64,000 nucleotides of DNA from Gambelia wislizenii (GCA_030847615.1 JAUMIR010000015.1:5535501-5599500), one strand, 5' to 3'. Numbered from the stretch's first letter, positions 1 to 14,000 are shown. Made by a program: numbers and translations. The notes: generated from the sequence alone by a model not told the origin.

Positions 1-47
1 AACTCTTAAATGCTCCACATGCCCTTGGAAAGAAGATACACACTGGC

Positions 48-53
48 TTTATT
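48..53 (-). terminator. TDRKH: Candidate polyadenylation signal for TDRKH
   Basis: AATAAA on the minus strand, about 1.28 kb downstream of the proposed stop codon at 1334. This is compatible with a long 3' UTR, but an isolated hexamer is weak evidence and the sequence beyond base 1 is not visible. Confidence 0.3.
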
Positions 54-466
54 TCCTGGTTTTAATAAGGCCTGTTCTGTGCCTCAAAGATCCTGGGGAG
101 GTACAAACATCTCACAATTGTCTCCTATGCTTCCAAGAGTATTTTCAGCTTGACACAATTTTTAAAATTAAAATTAAAGTTGGGGAAGTTCAGGGGTACA
201 CCACATGGTCAATGGGTTGCATTTTGCCTTCCCATTACAAACACAATTGATACAGGAAAAGCTAGAGTTAAAATAGTGTGATAACACTTCTAATCTCCAA
301 GACTAAAATTGGTCTTAATGGGAAAAAATCAATTTAAACTGAGTCAGCCAATTTATGCAATGGTTCCCAAACAGGGAAGTCATCTGACAGGAAATCCTCA
401 GTAGCTCCACCTCAGATTATACTCCATTATATGTCTGGAGTATAATCCAGGGCCTAAGTAACTCAA

Positions 467-697
467 AGGCACCATACTTTGGCTGATTTTGGAAGCTAAG
501 CACGTCAGCCCTGGTTAGTACTTTGATGGGAGACTGCCAATGAATCCCAGGTGCTGTGGGATCTATTTCAGAGGAAAGAACTGGCTAAACCACCTCTGAG
601 TATCTCTTCTCTAAGAAAACCCTATGAAATTTATGGGCTCACCATAAATTGACAGGCGACTTGAAGACACGCATATGCGCGCACACACACACAGAAT
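467..697 (+). repeat. 5S-rRNA-derived SINE (5S-Sauria type)
   Basis: The first ~110 bases follow the 5S rRNA 3' half (GGAAGCTAAGCA, CTGGTTAGTACTTTGATGGG, GGTGCTGTGG, with substitutions), including the internal promoter region. They are followed by a unique body, the tail ATAAATTGACAGGCGACTTGAA, and a CA-rich microsatellite. The tail and 5S head together are typical of the lizard 5S-Sauria SINE family. It lies downstream of the TDRKH terminal exon. Confidence 0.8.
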
Positions 698-1333
698 TCA
701 GACAGTGCATTGGCTAGGCTCATTTGGCTTCAGTTTCCCCACTGGGCCTATGAATGCAGGCCTAGAATGCACTCAATTCTCTCCCATGATGGCAGACAGC
801 AGGAATAATTGAACGGTGTTGGGATGCTGCATTTCGCCAAGGCCCCCAGGAGTAATAGTACTCAACATGTGGTCCTTCAGGTGTTTTAGACTTCCATTCT
901 CAGCAGCTCTAGCCAGCTTGCTTGATGGTCAGGGATTCTGGGAGCTGAAGTTCAAAAACTGAGTGTGAGAGGACAATCTCTGTGGGACACACCCATGTCC
1001 CATACACAAAATTGTGCCATTTTCTCAAAACTGGAAGTTCACCTCCAGTATTTTCTGAGTGTGGAGAGGTGTCTCAAACACCTACCCCATGCTAGTGCAA
1101 GGCCTTGCACCTTGCTCTGGAGAAGCAAGGAGTGGTCATTTTCACTTCCTGGGTCACAAAAGGGGTAAGAAACTAAGGGTCAGAACCTCAAAAACAGTGG
1201 CTGCTAGGGAAGCCTCTTTTGCACGAGTTTTTCAGGATTCCCACTCAGGCTGCAAGAAAAAAAGATTGAGAACCACTACTCCAGAGATGCTTTGCACGAG
1301 TCCCTCAGTCTGGAAATCATTCCATTGAACTGA

Positions 1334-2034
1334 TTAATCCCAAAGTTCTAGTGAAAGCCAGGTGTGCTTACGAAGAGTGTGACCAGGCCTTTTGTGGTTG
1401 TGGCCACAGCCCCTCAAGCCCAAGCGTGGTGCTCCCCACCACACCTGACTGAAGTATCTCCCATCAAGTGATGCTCTTGGTACCTGCTCCCCAGAGACCT
1501 CTTCTTCTCTGCTACTGACAGAAGAAGAGATTTCAGTGTGACAGGATGTGCCGGCAGAAGATAATTCAGCCCCAGGTGAGTTACTGAGACTGGGCGATGC
1601 TTTGCAGAAGACTGAGGAATCCAAATAGTCCTCTGAGGCAGAGAGATAGTAGAAGTAGCCCCGGGGTGAGTAGGTCATGCTATCGGGCTGACTGACAGAT
1701 AGATCTTCATTTCCAGGGGAGTCCTCTTCACTCGAGAGCGAGAGGAACAAGGGTGTCTCTCCAGGCTGGCTGAACTCTAGAGGACTAGACGTGTGGGTCA
1801 CCTCTGCCCCAAACACCGCACAGTCAGGCAGAGATGCAGACCTGGCTGGCACCTCTGGGATTCCCACAGGCAGATCTGTTCCAGAACATCTGCTCATATC
1901 CCTGGTTTTATGGGAAGTCATTGAGAGGTTTTCAGAGGCGGTGGTGTAAAGGATGGTGGAGGGCTGGAAGGACTCCAGGGAGGGTGCTGGATCGGGCGGC
2001 TCCATCTCATTCTGGAACTGTTCAGTGGGTTCAT
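1334..2034 (-). CDS. TDRKH: Proposed TDRKH terminal exon: long Ser/acid-rich C-terminal extension
   Basis: An open frame with stop TAA at 1336-1334. A T-rich acceptor (CTGGCTTCTCAG) lies just above 2034, and its phase (two bases completing a split Asp codon) fits the phase-1 donor of the previous exon. It would add about 232 residues rich in Ser, Pro, Glu and Asp, with motifs such as [18 protein letters not shown] and [19 protein letters not shown], and no domain I can name. The mammalian protein ends soon after the previous exon, so this would be a lineage-specific extension or an exon of a different gene. The open frame continues upstream to 2329, but that part lies in a hAT element (2170-2372). 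The tail resembles a disordered cytoplasmic tail; I could not assign it to another family. Confidence 0.45.
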
Positions 2035-5000
2035 CTGAGAAGCCAGAGGGCTGTGTTAATGCAGAGAACATCCCTCTAGAGATGCTATTACATTCAGCTG
2101 GAGCTGTAGGCAGTTTTAGCCTGTAGGCCTCACTAAACAGGCCCCTTGGAAACTGAGAGGTTCCTAATGCAGTGCAACTCAAAGTGGTGGTATCTAGATT
2201 GGTGCTGGTCCCTGAGCTAATGGCTGCCAGACTCTGGCAGGGTTCCAGAAAAAGAAAGAAACAACTGTATCCAGTGGGCAAAAATTTAGTGCCAGTCCCT
2301 GCCAGGCACATTAAAAAAACAAACAGCAATTGCCAGTCCCCCCTCCCACATCAGGTAACTTGAGAAACACTGTCCTAATGGATCATCACACACACACACC
2401 CAATTAAGAAGATGTGGCAGGCAGTGTTTGAATTTCTCCTGAAAAGCAGTCCAGTTTTACCACCCTTGGTAACGGGGCAAGATACGAGGGAACCAAACAT
2501 GATACAAAGAAATCAAACACCTGCCAGGCTGGCCCTGACATGAAACATACAGCAGGAGCTTAAGGTCATTATGTATGCAGGATTGGCTGCTCACACATAC
2601 TTATAAGTGAGCACCACTGAACAGCTATGGCTCAGGGCTGTTCTGGGAGACAGTCCTGTCTCAGTTCTTGCTCATTTCATTGACTGGCCACAGAGAACAA
2701 GTTTGAATTTTGCACATATAGGATGAGTGACACCTGGCTTGACAACAGTACATGTGAAAAGGATCTAGGAGTCAAAGCAGACCACAAGCTGAACATGAGT
2801 CAAGCAGTGTGATGCGGCAGCTAAAAAAGCCAATGCAATTCTAGGCTGCATCAACAGGAATATAGTGTCTAGATCAAGGGAAGTAATAGTGCCACTCTAT
2901 TCTGCTTTGGTCAGACCTCACCTGGAATACCGTGTTCAGTTCTGGGCACCACAATTCAAGAAGGATATTGAGAAGCTGGAACATGTCCAGAGCAGGGTGA
3001 CCAAAATGGTGAACCATCTGAAAACCATGCCCTATGAGGAGCGGCTTAGGGAGCTGGCTATGTTTAGCATGGGGAAGAGAAGATTAAGAGGTGACATGAT
3101 GGCCATGTTTAAATATCTGAAGGGATGCCACATATTGAGGATGGAGCAAGCTTGTTTTCTGCTGCTCCAGAAACTAGGACATGGAGCAACGGGCTCAAAC
3201 TACAGGAAGAGTTCCACCTAAACACTAGGAAGAACTTCCTGATGGTAAGGGCTGTTCGACAGTGGAACATGCCACCTTAGAGTGTGGTGGAGTATCCCAT
3301 CTTTGGTTTTAAAAAGATGTTGGATGGCCACCTATTGGGTGTACTTTGAATGTGTGTTCCTGCATGGCAGGGGGTTGGACTGGATGGCCCTTGTGGTCTC
3401 TTCAAACTCTTATGATTCTATCTCTCCACTGTAGAAGTCAACTGTAGCTTACTTTGACATCTGCTCTGGGCAAACTATCGTTTTGTGTAAGGAAGTTATT
3501 CCAACATGGAATATCCCCTTCTTTCACTGAGTTTAGAGGGCTGTCCATGGATGTGCATGGTATCATTTCAATAATAATAGAGAGTGTGGTGAAGTAATCG
3601 GGCCAGGTCTGAGACTGTTCCAGTGTCACCCAACTGAGCCTCACAGCTGAGAGGTCTCCCTGCCCCCATTTTTCATTTTATGAAGCAAGTTACAGAGCAA
3701 GGAGGTATTTGAACTCTCTGGTCAAAACCCAAGCATTAAGGGTTTTGCGCCACACACAATAGCTGTTTGGAAGTGGAACACACTGCCTCGGAGTGTGGTA
3801 GAGTCTCCTTCTTTGGAGATTTTTAAGCAGAGGCTGGATGGCCATCTGTTGGGAATGATTTGATTGTGTATTCCTGCATGGCAGAATGAGGTTGGACTAG
3901 ATGGCCTTCGGGGTCTCTTCCAACTCTATGATTCTATGAAATGCTGAACCATAGTCTGGGGAAGGATTTGGAGTAGTAGAGAACCTGTGCTGCATGACAA
4001 AGACCCAGGTTCAATCAGTTTCAAATTAAAGACAATATTAGGCTAGACAGACAAACTGATTTGTTACAAAGCAGCTTCTTGCTGTTTTTGTGGCCAGCAA
4101 GCTGGAAAAGAGGAGAGGGGGTTTGATCAGTTCTGTACACAAGAGACTAAGATCCTGCATCACACCGCCTAGCATAAAAGTTCTACAGGAGGAACTATAC
4201 TCTGGGTCATCCCCCTCCAGGATTCATCCGTTAGCTGCTGCAGCCCTCGTGCCACAGCCATTCAGTGGCTCGTGGTGTTGAGGACTGGCAAAATGTTCCC
4301 AGAGCCAGGTACAGAACAGTGACATCATCTGCTGAGATTTGGCAGGGTCCTTTGGAAGTCTCAGTAGATGAGGTCATTGGTCTGTGTCTGGCTACAGGGA
4401 CATAACCAGACAATTTCCCTGTTCACCACCAGCCATTGAATGGATGTGAAATGAGGTCTGCAGCAGCAGGAGGAGGAAGAGAATTCCAACCTCTGCAATA
4501 GCCAAAAGAAGATATACGCAGGTGTATGTTAGACTGATGCTTATGCATGTCACTAACAGGATGCCTGCTGGAAGGTGTTGGGGTTATAAAGCTTAAAAAT
4601 TAAAAATTCATTAAAGATCCCAGGGTGCAAGCCCTTTGGGAAAGTTTTCTTCCAAGTTAAAATGGTCAAGAATTAACTTCTAGTATAGCAGAGTGGCAGA
4701 GACTGGAAAGCAGGACTCTCAATCAGTAAAGTACTCAGATCTCAAGCCACTAAGAACAAAAGAAAAAACTTCTTGAAAGAATACTTAAACATTTACTAAT
4801 GGCTTTTCAATCTACATATATATAGGAGGCTACATTCTAACTAACTAATGGATTTAGGATAGAACTCACCAATCCAGTGAGATTAGGAAAGGTAGGTTAA
4901 AAAAACATGCATCCCTATGGAGTGTGGAGGGAAGGCTCCATCTTCTTCAGGGGGAGAACAAAGAGAAATAAAACTTTGAAAACCATGAGATCAGTAGACC

Positions 5001-8000
5001 TGGGTCACATAATGATATGATGATCATATGGCTTGGCTGTGTCTCAAATACAAGCCAAGCCCACTAAGGATAGTGTGAGGAGAAGGGGGAGGAACTCTTT
5101 TAACATGCAGGAGGTCCCTAAAAACATCCCTGAGACTTGCCTGCTCTAATAGCCAGCAAGTGGGGGGTGCAGGAAGAATGCTGGATTTTCCAACAGAAGG
5201 TCCTAGGCTTGAGCCCAGGCTGTCTAATAAGCAGGGTTGGGGAACCCCCTCCTCAACAAAACCCTCTAATTGAAAGGAGGTAGAACTCCTGCAGCCTTCC
5301 GAAAGTTGCTGGGCTGCAATCCCCAGCATTCCCCACCCTTAACTGCTGGTTAGGGTTACTAGGATTCACAATTCAACATCTGGAAGGCCACATAATTCCA
5401 AGCTTGGTGGATTACTGTTAAGAATGAGTGTCAGGGGTCTGGTCCACCCCCCACATCAATGCAGCCAGAGGAGAGTTGTGTGTGAACCTGCCTGGGGCAG
5501 GCCAGAAGAGATCACCTGAAAGGCTGACACAGGACAGGGTGAGCGGCATCTCATCCGGGGTATTCTGTGTATCGGAGAGAAGGCTTTCCAGGGACATCTC
5601 TGCCATGTTCCCCTAGGGAGAAATGCAGTGTCAAGGGCACATCAACTTAGAAGCAGCTCAGGGTGTGCCCACAGAGCAGATCAAAGCATGAGCTGAAACA
5701 AGGGTGAGCAAAAAGTATGGCTCAAATGCGGTCCCCTAAAGCCACACACAAGTCCCCAAACCTCCCACAATTCTTTTTGGGCTGATTTTCAGGCAAACTT
5801 TCACCCCCAAACAGCCCCCAAGTTGCATGCAAATAGGGCAAATTGCTTTCCTCATCCCCCCAAGAGCCCCTGCCAAACTCCAGAAAAACAAAAACAGAGA
5901 CTGGAAATGAAGTCATGTCACTTCTGGTGTGCCAAATTGCACCAGTGTAGCCCGCTGGTCCACTCCACAGTTGGCCACCCCTGGGCTAAAAGGGCTCTGT
6001 CAACTGGTAGGAAACAAATAATCTTAAGAATGTGAACTCCCCAGAAGAGCATTTAATGTAATTACCACATCTGGCTTAGATGCCAAGATATTTTATTGAA
6101 ACATTACACAGTATTCAGAGGAACTTCATACCAAAAAGTGCAATTTGGAACAACCTCAGCCCTTCATTCACTCAAAAATCACTCCAAAATTCTTCCAGCT
6201 TTTCAACAGCAAATCTTTCAGCTGCTACCATTAGGACTAGGACTTGGTCCTTCGTTTGGAGCCAAACCACTCAAGGCGAGAGTGAAAAATTTACCTGATT
6301 AGTTACTAACCAGGGTTTTTTGGGAGTCACTAGCGGTCACCTCTTTGTCCAGCTGATGAGGTCCATCTCCCATGGCACCATCTCCATCCTGCAGCCATGG
6401 TATTGCATAGCCCAACCGTATCAGCTCCTCACCAACGTCAACACTCTGGAAGAGAGGAGAGTGCTAGAGAAACACCTGGGCTAGAGAGACTTGGATGAAA
6501 GAAAGCCAGTGAGCAAGTGACAGACTAGTGGAATGGGATCAGAACTCAGAGGATCTGGAGGCAGGATAAAAAAGAGGGGGAAATGTTCAAATGCTACCTG
6601 CCTGCAGCTGAGGAAGAGAGTGAAAGGAGGCTCACTCCTCCAGATTTATTGAGAGATCAGCCCCCTTGGTGCATTCCAAGCTACCAGAAGTGACATCATG
6701 GCACTTCCTGTTCTGATTTTTGGCTGGAAAAAGGCTGTTATTTTTTCCTCTCAAGGAAACACATTACAGGAGAGCTGTGATGGGCAAATTGAACTACAAC
6801 TGCTACATTTGAGCCATTTTCACCCCCCCCCCATTTTAAAAAAGATTTTGGGCTTCTGAAAAAAGAAGGGATGAGCCATTTTCACCCCCCCCCCCATTTT
6901 TAAAAAGATTTTGGGCTTCTGAAAAAAGAGGGGATGGGACTGCATGCAGTTTGTGGGGCAATACTTTCCCCACCCTTTCTTCGAAGCTGTTGTTTTATTT
7001 ATTTGCATTCCACTTTCCCTCAGTTCAGGACTCAAAGCAGTTCTCAACATTCAAAACAAGCAAAGGTAAAAAGTCCCCTCATACAGAAGTTTAATCAAAC
7101 CATGTTAGCTAGTCTATGGTGTTTGTTTGTTCTCTTCATCCTCATTGGAACCCTTTTCATTAGGAATAATATCCCTTAGACTGGAAACAGATCAGAAACC
7201 ATTCTGCATGGTATGGAAATGGAGAGTTGTAGACATGGCATAAAGGCTGTTTGCAGACTAGCATGATTGTGGCGTGCCTGGTAAGCTGTCACCTGGGGGA
7301 GGGGCAAACTGAGAACAATCATACCTGGCTCCACCCATTTTGCTTTGGCCTCACCCAGTTTTTAAATAGAGGCTGGATGGCCGTCTGCCGGGAGTGCTTT
7401 GATTGTGTGTATTCCTGCATGGCAGAATGCGGTTGGACTAAATGGCCTCCAGGGGTATCTTCCAACTCCATGATTCTATGCCCTTAGCCCACCCATTGGT
7501 GTGACACAACACCCCTCCTCCCCAATGCTTCCCAAACTGGAATCTTGACAAAGTCCTGCTCACTACAGATCTGCCCGTAAGGGGCTACATTGTTTCAGGC
7601 GGCAGTCAAGGGATCTCAAAAAACCCCAATGCCTCTCTAATCCAGCCTGTAATCCACACCAGGAAGGCTGGGATTGGCAGCATCTTTGAAGCCGTTAACA
7701 AACAAACAGTAAGTAGTCCAAGACTGCATTGAACTAAACATGCCCCCCTACCTGTTTACCACTGGTGTTATACAATCGGATGTGTGGCCAGGTGCTGCTC
7801 CCAGAAGGCACGTAGCTGGAGATCTTTGCCACCACGGGCTTCCACTGGGCGCAGTGGGTGAGGTGGTCAAACTGATCAATCGCTGCCTCTTCCCAGTGAC
7901 CTCCTGTTGGATTGTAGAGATGAAGAATCAAGCAAGGGCTTGTTTGTCATTTCGCAGTTCCCTCTTCTCACTGGCTAAGCTGCCATGATATAAGAGCAGA

Positions 8001-11000
8001 ATCAAGTGGCCACAAGTGTTGTGAGAGAAGGGAATGACCAGTTATGGGGCACAGAGAACCAACAGAATCCCCTCTGCTGCCATCTCTTTTCCACTCCCCA
8101 CTAGGGCTGCTGAATTGCCATCAGACTAAAAAAAACAAAAAAACAAAAAACTGGTGGCCTGTCAGTTCCCCTTCCTAATTGGCTATGCTGCTGTGACTTC
8201 AGAGATATCAAACATCCCAACTGCCAAGAAGGAATGGCTGGTCATGTAATGCCAGTGATCTGGGCAGCTACTGTGAGGGCTGCTGAAGGCCTTTGGAAAG
8301 GAAGGGGAACAGTTAAGTCTGTAAGAGAGGAGAAGGGATGACATATTTTTTGGCAAAATGATAGGATTCTGCAGTTTATATTGGGAGAGAGTCCAGGAAG
8401 AAGCATGGTGGGAGAGATCAAACTAGGGAACTGATAGAAATGGGGTAAAGACAAGAAACAGAAGGGAGAATAAATACAGTTGTCCCTCTGTATCCATGGA
8501 TTTGGTATCCATGGATTTAAGTATTCACAGCTTGAAAATATTCTTAAAAAAATAACAATTCAAAAAGCAAACCTTGATTTTGCCATCTTATTATATGCAA
8601 TGGCATTTTTCTATGCCATTGCATATAATGGGACTTGAGTATTCATGGATTTTGGTATCCACGGGGGTCCTGGAACCAAATCCCAGCAAATATGAAGGAA
8701 CAACTATACATACTTTGTGGAGAGCAGGGAAATAGAAAGTGTATAACTGGTCAATATTTATTTTTACTACCATCCCTTTCCTTCCTCATCTCAAACTAGA
8801 AAAAGGTATGATGCTGCTCCAAAACTGGTACTGTAGACTAGTGCTACTCAAAATGGTGGTCTTTGGACCAGTGCCAGTCTGTGAGGAGTTTCCAGGAATG
8901 AAAGAGTTGTGGTAAATGGACGCAAATACAGTACTGGTCCTTGGCACGTTACATGGGGGGTGGGGGGAATTCCCAATCTTCCACATCAACCACTTTGGGT
9001 TCTATACTGGGAGAAAGGTGGGGCACTATCAGATAAATAAAATCAGATTACAGGATCAACCCTTCCCTCTCTTCAGTTAGGATATCTGACTGTTGTGAGG
9101 TCACAGCAGCTTAGCCAAGAGAGGGGAGTTGACAGGCCACCAAGTGGGACTGGGCTGTGTTTTGAGGGTGTTCAGAATGAGACAACTGGGGAAGCACGGC
9201 TGAAGACAATAGGGCAGGGGTTGGGAACTGACAGGAAGTCTAGTTTGGGTTATCACTTCCAATGGTTTCTAGCCCACAGTCAGTCTCTGGGTGGGGTTCT
9301 GGAGTGTTCAGAACAGAAACACCACTCTCAGACAGCATTTTGGGGTGATTTGTGGGGGATCAGCCACCTCTCCCCCAAGAGCTTGAGGCCATACGTGGTC
9401 TGCAGGCTGTATTTTCCCTACTTTCCTGCATTGGGCCGCAAGGATCTGAGTTCTGCAGCCCTTTGCTCCTGTGAATCACCTGGAGCCAAGACAGCCTGGA
9501 TGCAGACTACATCTCCTTGCAAGTCTGTCTCCAGTGAATCTGAACGGGGCCCACATCAAAACAAAGCACCTCCAGACCACTGGTGCATTTTATGGCTGGC
9601 TCTGCAAAGGGAACAGTACTTTCAAGTCCATTAGTCCACTCATGACTCACCGGCTGGAGCGATGCCAGCAAGGCTGCACTCGATGGCCTGGAATGGGAGG
9701 CTTAAGAAGTCACTTCTGGAGAAGAAGAGGGGTGGGAAAGTGGGGTTAGGCTCTACTTAGGCTCTACTACTGGGGCCTTACGCACCAAGGCTTCCTTGCT
9801 GACCGCAGCTCACTATCTCCCTGCCAGCCTTTAAAATGCACACAACCACAGAGATGAACTCAACTACTGAAGACCGTGGCACTCCATATGGTAGTGAGGT
9901 CATGTAGGTGGGCAACATACATCCTCCCCTGTTCCAGGGCCATTTCTGTCACCTCTATTCCTGCTGCCACCAAAATCCCACCAGTTCTTCTGTGAATCCT
10001 GACAGCCACCCAATGAAATTTTCAGTTGCATCTGTTTTAACATGTGTATGCTGCCTTGAGTCCCAGACAGGGAAAAAGACAGAATATAAATACAGGGTAC
10101 GTCAGTTAACAAAGCCTCTGATAAAGAAGCTTATTTTTTTTTTTAACAAAGCCTTTTTTGCGCCTGCCCAGCCTTCACTTTTCTTCCTTGTCATCTGCCT
10201 GTGTGTAGGTTTTTCAAGCAGCATTAGGAAGTTGCTCAAGGAGGGCTGGAGAGGAGCAGGTTGCTTACCTGTAACCATAGATCTTGGAGTGGTCTTCTGT
10301 GAATTCACACAGTGGGTAATTCCTGTTCCTGCACAAAGCACTCGGAACCTTCTGGAACCGCTAGGCAGAATAGTTTTTGATACATTTTGGCGGTAACTCC
10401 GCCCACCCCAACAGTCTGCCCTGGTGGCGCAGTGGTTAAATGCCAGTACTGCAAGTCACCACGTTCCAAGTTCGATTCCAGCAGGCTCCAAGGTTCACTC
10501 AGCCTTCCATCCTTTCGTAGGTCGGTAAAATGAGTACCCGGCTTGTGGGGGCAATTAGCTAACACACATTGGAAACTAATGCAGTGTAGATGTGTAAATA
10601 GCTATTGCTTAAAACCATTTGTAAGCCGCTCTGATAGCCTTGTGGCTGAAAAGCGGGGTATAACTAACTAACTAAATAAAAAGAGGCACTCTCACCTAAT
10701 TTACCTCAGTTCCTTGAAGGACGCCGCAAGCAGTAGCATCAGGAGCATTAAGCATATGCCATAGCAGGACACAGAGGGGAGGATGGGCGGGTCTGTGTGA
10801 ATTCACAGAAGACCACTCGAAGATCTATGGTTACAGGTAAGCAATGTGTCCATCTTCTTTGTGGTCTCTGTGAATACACACAGTGGATAGATTAGCAAGC
10901 TTCACCTGTAGGAGGAGGATATGTCATGCTAGCGGGTTAGACGAGGACAATTGTTGACAAGTGATGTCCCATGAAACCATAACAACGAGCATAAACTGAC

Positions 11001-14000
11001 ATGAACATAGCAATAAATGTTAAGTACCATAGGCAACCACAATAACCACTCACTTATTGAATGGAGGACAGCAGAACTGCCCTCCCAAAAGCAGCCTCAT
11101 TATGAGACCGAGTGTCTAGTTTGTAGTGTGAGATAAAAATTAGTGTCATAGACCAAGTGGCTGCCGGCACACATGCTCCTGGGGAAACCCGGAGAGGAAG
11201 CTAGCAGAAGCAGATACAGCTCTGACGGAGTGCCCTCGAACCCAAGGAGGCAGGGGCTTTCGAGCCAGTTCGTAACAGAAGGAGATGGTCGATACCACCC
11301 ACTTTGACAGGCACTGTGGAGAAACAGAGGCGTCCAACTTAAAGTTTGCATAGGACACAAACAAATTCGGTGACTTTTGAAATGGAGCTGTCCGCTGTAC
11401 ATAGAAGGCAAGGGCTCTCCGAGCGTCCAGGGAGTGGAAAGTCCGTTCAAGTCATTCTTTGGATCCTGCATTAGAGCAGGGAGAACGAAGGATTGGTAGA
11501 TGTGGAAACTGGAGACCACCTTCGGGACATGTCCAGTTTCAGAAGCACTGTGTGCTGGTGGAATGTCAAGTATAGAGCATTGGAACGCAAGGCACAAAGC
11601 CCACCAGCTCGACGGCGACATGATAGCTATGAGGAAGGCTGTTTTCCACGACAGGAGTCTCCGATCCATTGTCGCCAAGGGTTCGAAGGTGTGTCTTGTG
11701 AGCTGAGAGAGGACTAGTTCGAGGCTCCTAGCTGGGGTAGGCTCAACCACCGGTGGATGAAGGTTGACATAGCGCTTCAGGAATTTCTGAACCAACGGGT
11801 CTTGGAATGGAGAAGGTCAACCCTGTGCTTGGGACTCAACGGAGGGAGCCGCCAGGTATCACTTTGGGGACAAGAAGGATAGTCCTGAATTCGAAAGATA
11901 CAGTAAGAATTGGAGGACAGTGGTCACTGAGGAGGAAGCAGCGGTGAGGCTATGGTCTAAGAAAAGGGATTCGAAGCATTTCCACTTGTAGGAATACGAT
12001 CAACGTGTAGAAGAGCAGAGAGAGGCGTCAAGTACTACCTGTATGTCGGCCGGTAGCGGTAGATGCATGGAACGCCTCGGATCCAAGGAGAGATTCAGGG
12101 TAGTACCCTCCAAGCCATCAGATGAAGCATCTCGAGGTCCGGATGTCTGACGTTGCCATTCTGGATGGTCAATAGATGCAGATGGCTCAGAAGGTGCAGA
12201 AAGCACCGATGGTCCAAGCAAAGGAGAGGTGCGAAGCACAGTTGCTGAGGCCACCATGGAGTGAGGAGGATCGCGCCCAATCGGTCCCGATGCAGCTTGG
12301 CCACCACTCGTGTTCGTAATGGGCCTGCGGAGTACCCCAGCGCTGAAACAGTTCTTGTGCCACCTATTGATGTGACCTCCATTCATGCACGGATGAACTC
12401 GGACAGCTCAATCCGTCGGCAAGACTGTTATCTCCCAGAAGATGAATGGAGTGGAAAAGTATACCCTTCTGAATGCAGCAATCCCAAATTTCGAGGGTAA
12501 GCAACAGAAGAGACGGCGACCTCGTCCCTCATTGCTTGTTGAGGTAGTACACCACGGATGTATTATCCGTGACAAGCAGGACCATCTTGCCCGATACCAG
12601 CTTTTCAAAGGCCTGAGGCACCTTCAGACAGCCAGGATATCGAGGTTATCGATATGGAGCGCCCGTTTGTCAGCAGTCCAAGAGCCCTGGACTGCGTATG
12701 TCTTGAGGTGGGCTCCCCATCCGAATGAGGATGCATCTGTGGTGGCTGAGACTTGCGATTGGGGTTTGAAAAGCATGCCTGACAGGACCTTGTTCGGGTC
12801 CAACCACCAATTCAGGGAATGTTGAATTGCTCACGGCAAGTTGAGGAGTTTGTGAGGGCAGTCCCACACTGGGTCAAGATGTTCAGGAACCACGACTGAA
12901 GCTGTAGGAACCGTAGCCTTGCAAATTGAGTGACTGAAGTCGTGGCTGCCATGTTTCCCAGTAGGGTTTGAATCAAACGAGCGGAGATCCTCCGGGATCT
13001 GCAGCATTGGTGGATGAGGTTGCAGAGAGTATTGAAACAATCTGAAGGCAGGTAAGCCACAGCTGTGTTCGAATTCAAGGAGGCTCCAATGAACTGGAGA
13101 GACCGGCTGCGTTTGAGATGCGATTCTTCCAGATTGACAATCAGGCCCAGAACACCCAGTAAGTCCAATGTCAGTTCGATGTCATCTAGGAGTTGCCGAC
13201 AGGACTCTGCCACCAGGAGCCAGTCATCGATGTAGGGGAAGAAGACCACCCCCCCATTGACGCAGGAAAGCTGCCCCAACCGTCATGCACTTCGTAAATA
13301 CCCTCGGTGCCGTGGATAGTCCAAAGGGCAGGATGCAAAACTGGAAGGCCTTGTCCCCGACCATGAAGGTGAGGAACCGTCTATGGGTCAGGTGGATTCC
13401 GATATGAAAGTACGCATCCTTGAGATCGATGGAGGCAAATCAGTCGCCTCGCTTAAAAAGAGGCAGGATCGAACTCAGGGTAACCATCCTGAACCTCTTT
13501 AGATGATGAATTTGTTCAAACCCAATCCAGTAACCATCCTGGACAATGCAAAATACCCATCGGTCCTATGATATCTTGGACCAGGTGTCTTGGAATGCAG
13601 GCAAGTGGTTTCCGAACAGATGGTTCTCAGGGAAAGGAATGAGCAGATTGAGAGTGAGGGCAGTTTAAAATCTCCTTCTGCCCTGTTCTTTTAGCACTTT
13701 GCTTTGTTGGTAGCCAGTACCAGGAGGTGGAGGCCTGGCTCCCCACCTAAAAGGCGGATGAAGCAGTTTGCTGGTACCGTGAACACCGAAAGGATTGCAG
13801 AGTGTATCCCCTCCGAAAGGACTGGGTGTAAGAGGAATGCCACCCAGATTGACCCCTTGATCAGTACACAGAAGACGAAGATGACAGCATACCATACTTC
13901 TGCGTGGTGGTCCTCACCTGCATGAATTCAAGTGTTCCATTGGTCGAGCTGTTGAAGAGGCTGGAATGGTCAAATGGCTTATCCTCGATGGTCAAGGAAG

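Noticed and set aside
467..600. Possible 5S rRNA gene
   Set aside because: Only the 3' half resembles 5S, with many substitutions, and it continues into a SINE body and tail.
1334..2329. Reading the whole 331-codon frame as a separate single-exon membrane protein
   Set aside because: The N-terminal hydrophobic part lies inside a hAT element and does not begin with ATG in a promoter context; the remainder fits better as a terminal exon, though another gene is not excluded.
5024..5329. 101-codon minus-strand frame as the missing short C-terminal TDRKH exon
   Set aside because: No similarity to the acidic end of mammalian TDRKH and no phase-compatible acceptor at a suitable place.
9095..9634. 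179-codon plus-strand frame
   Set aside because: Antisense within a TDRKH intron, no recognisable domain, no splice or promoter context.
11100..11795. 231-codon minus-strand frame considered as a host gene
   Set aside because: It matches the DIRS recombinase segment by motif and by position inside the element.
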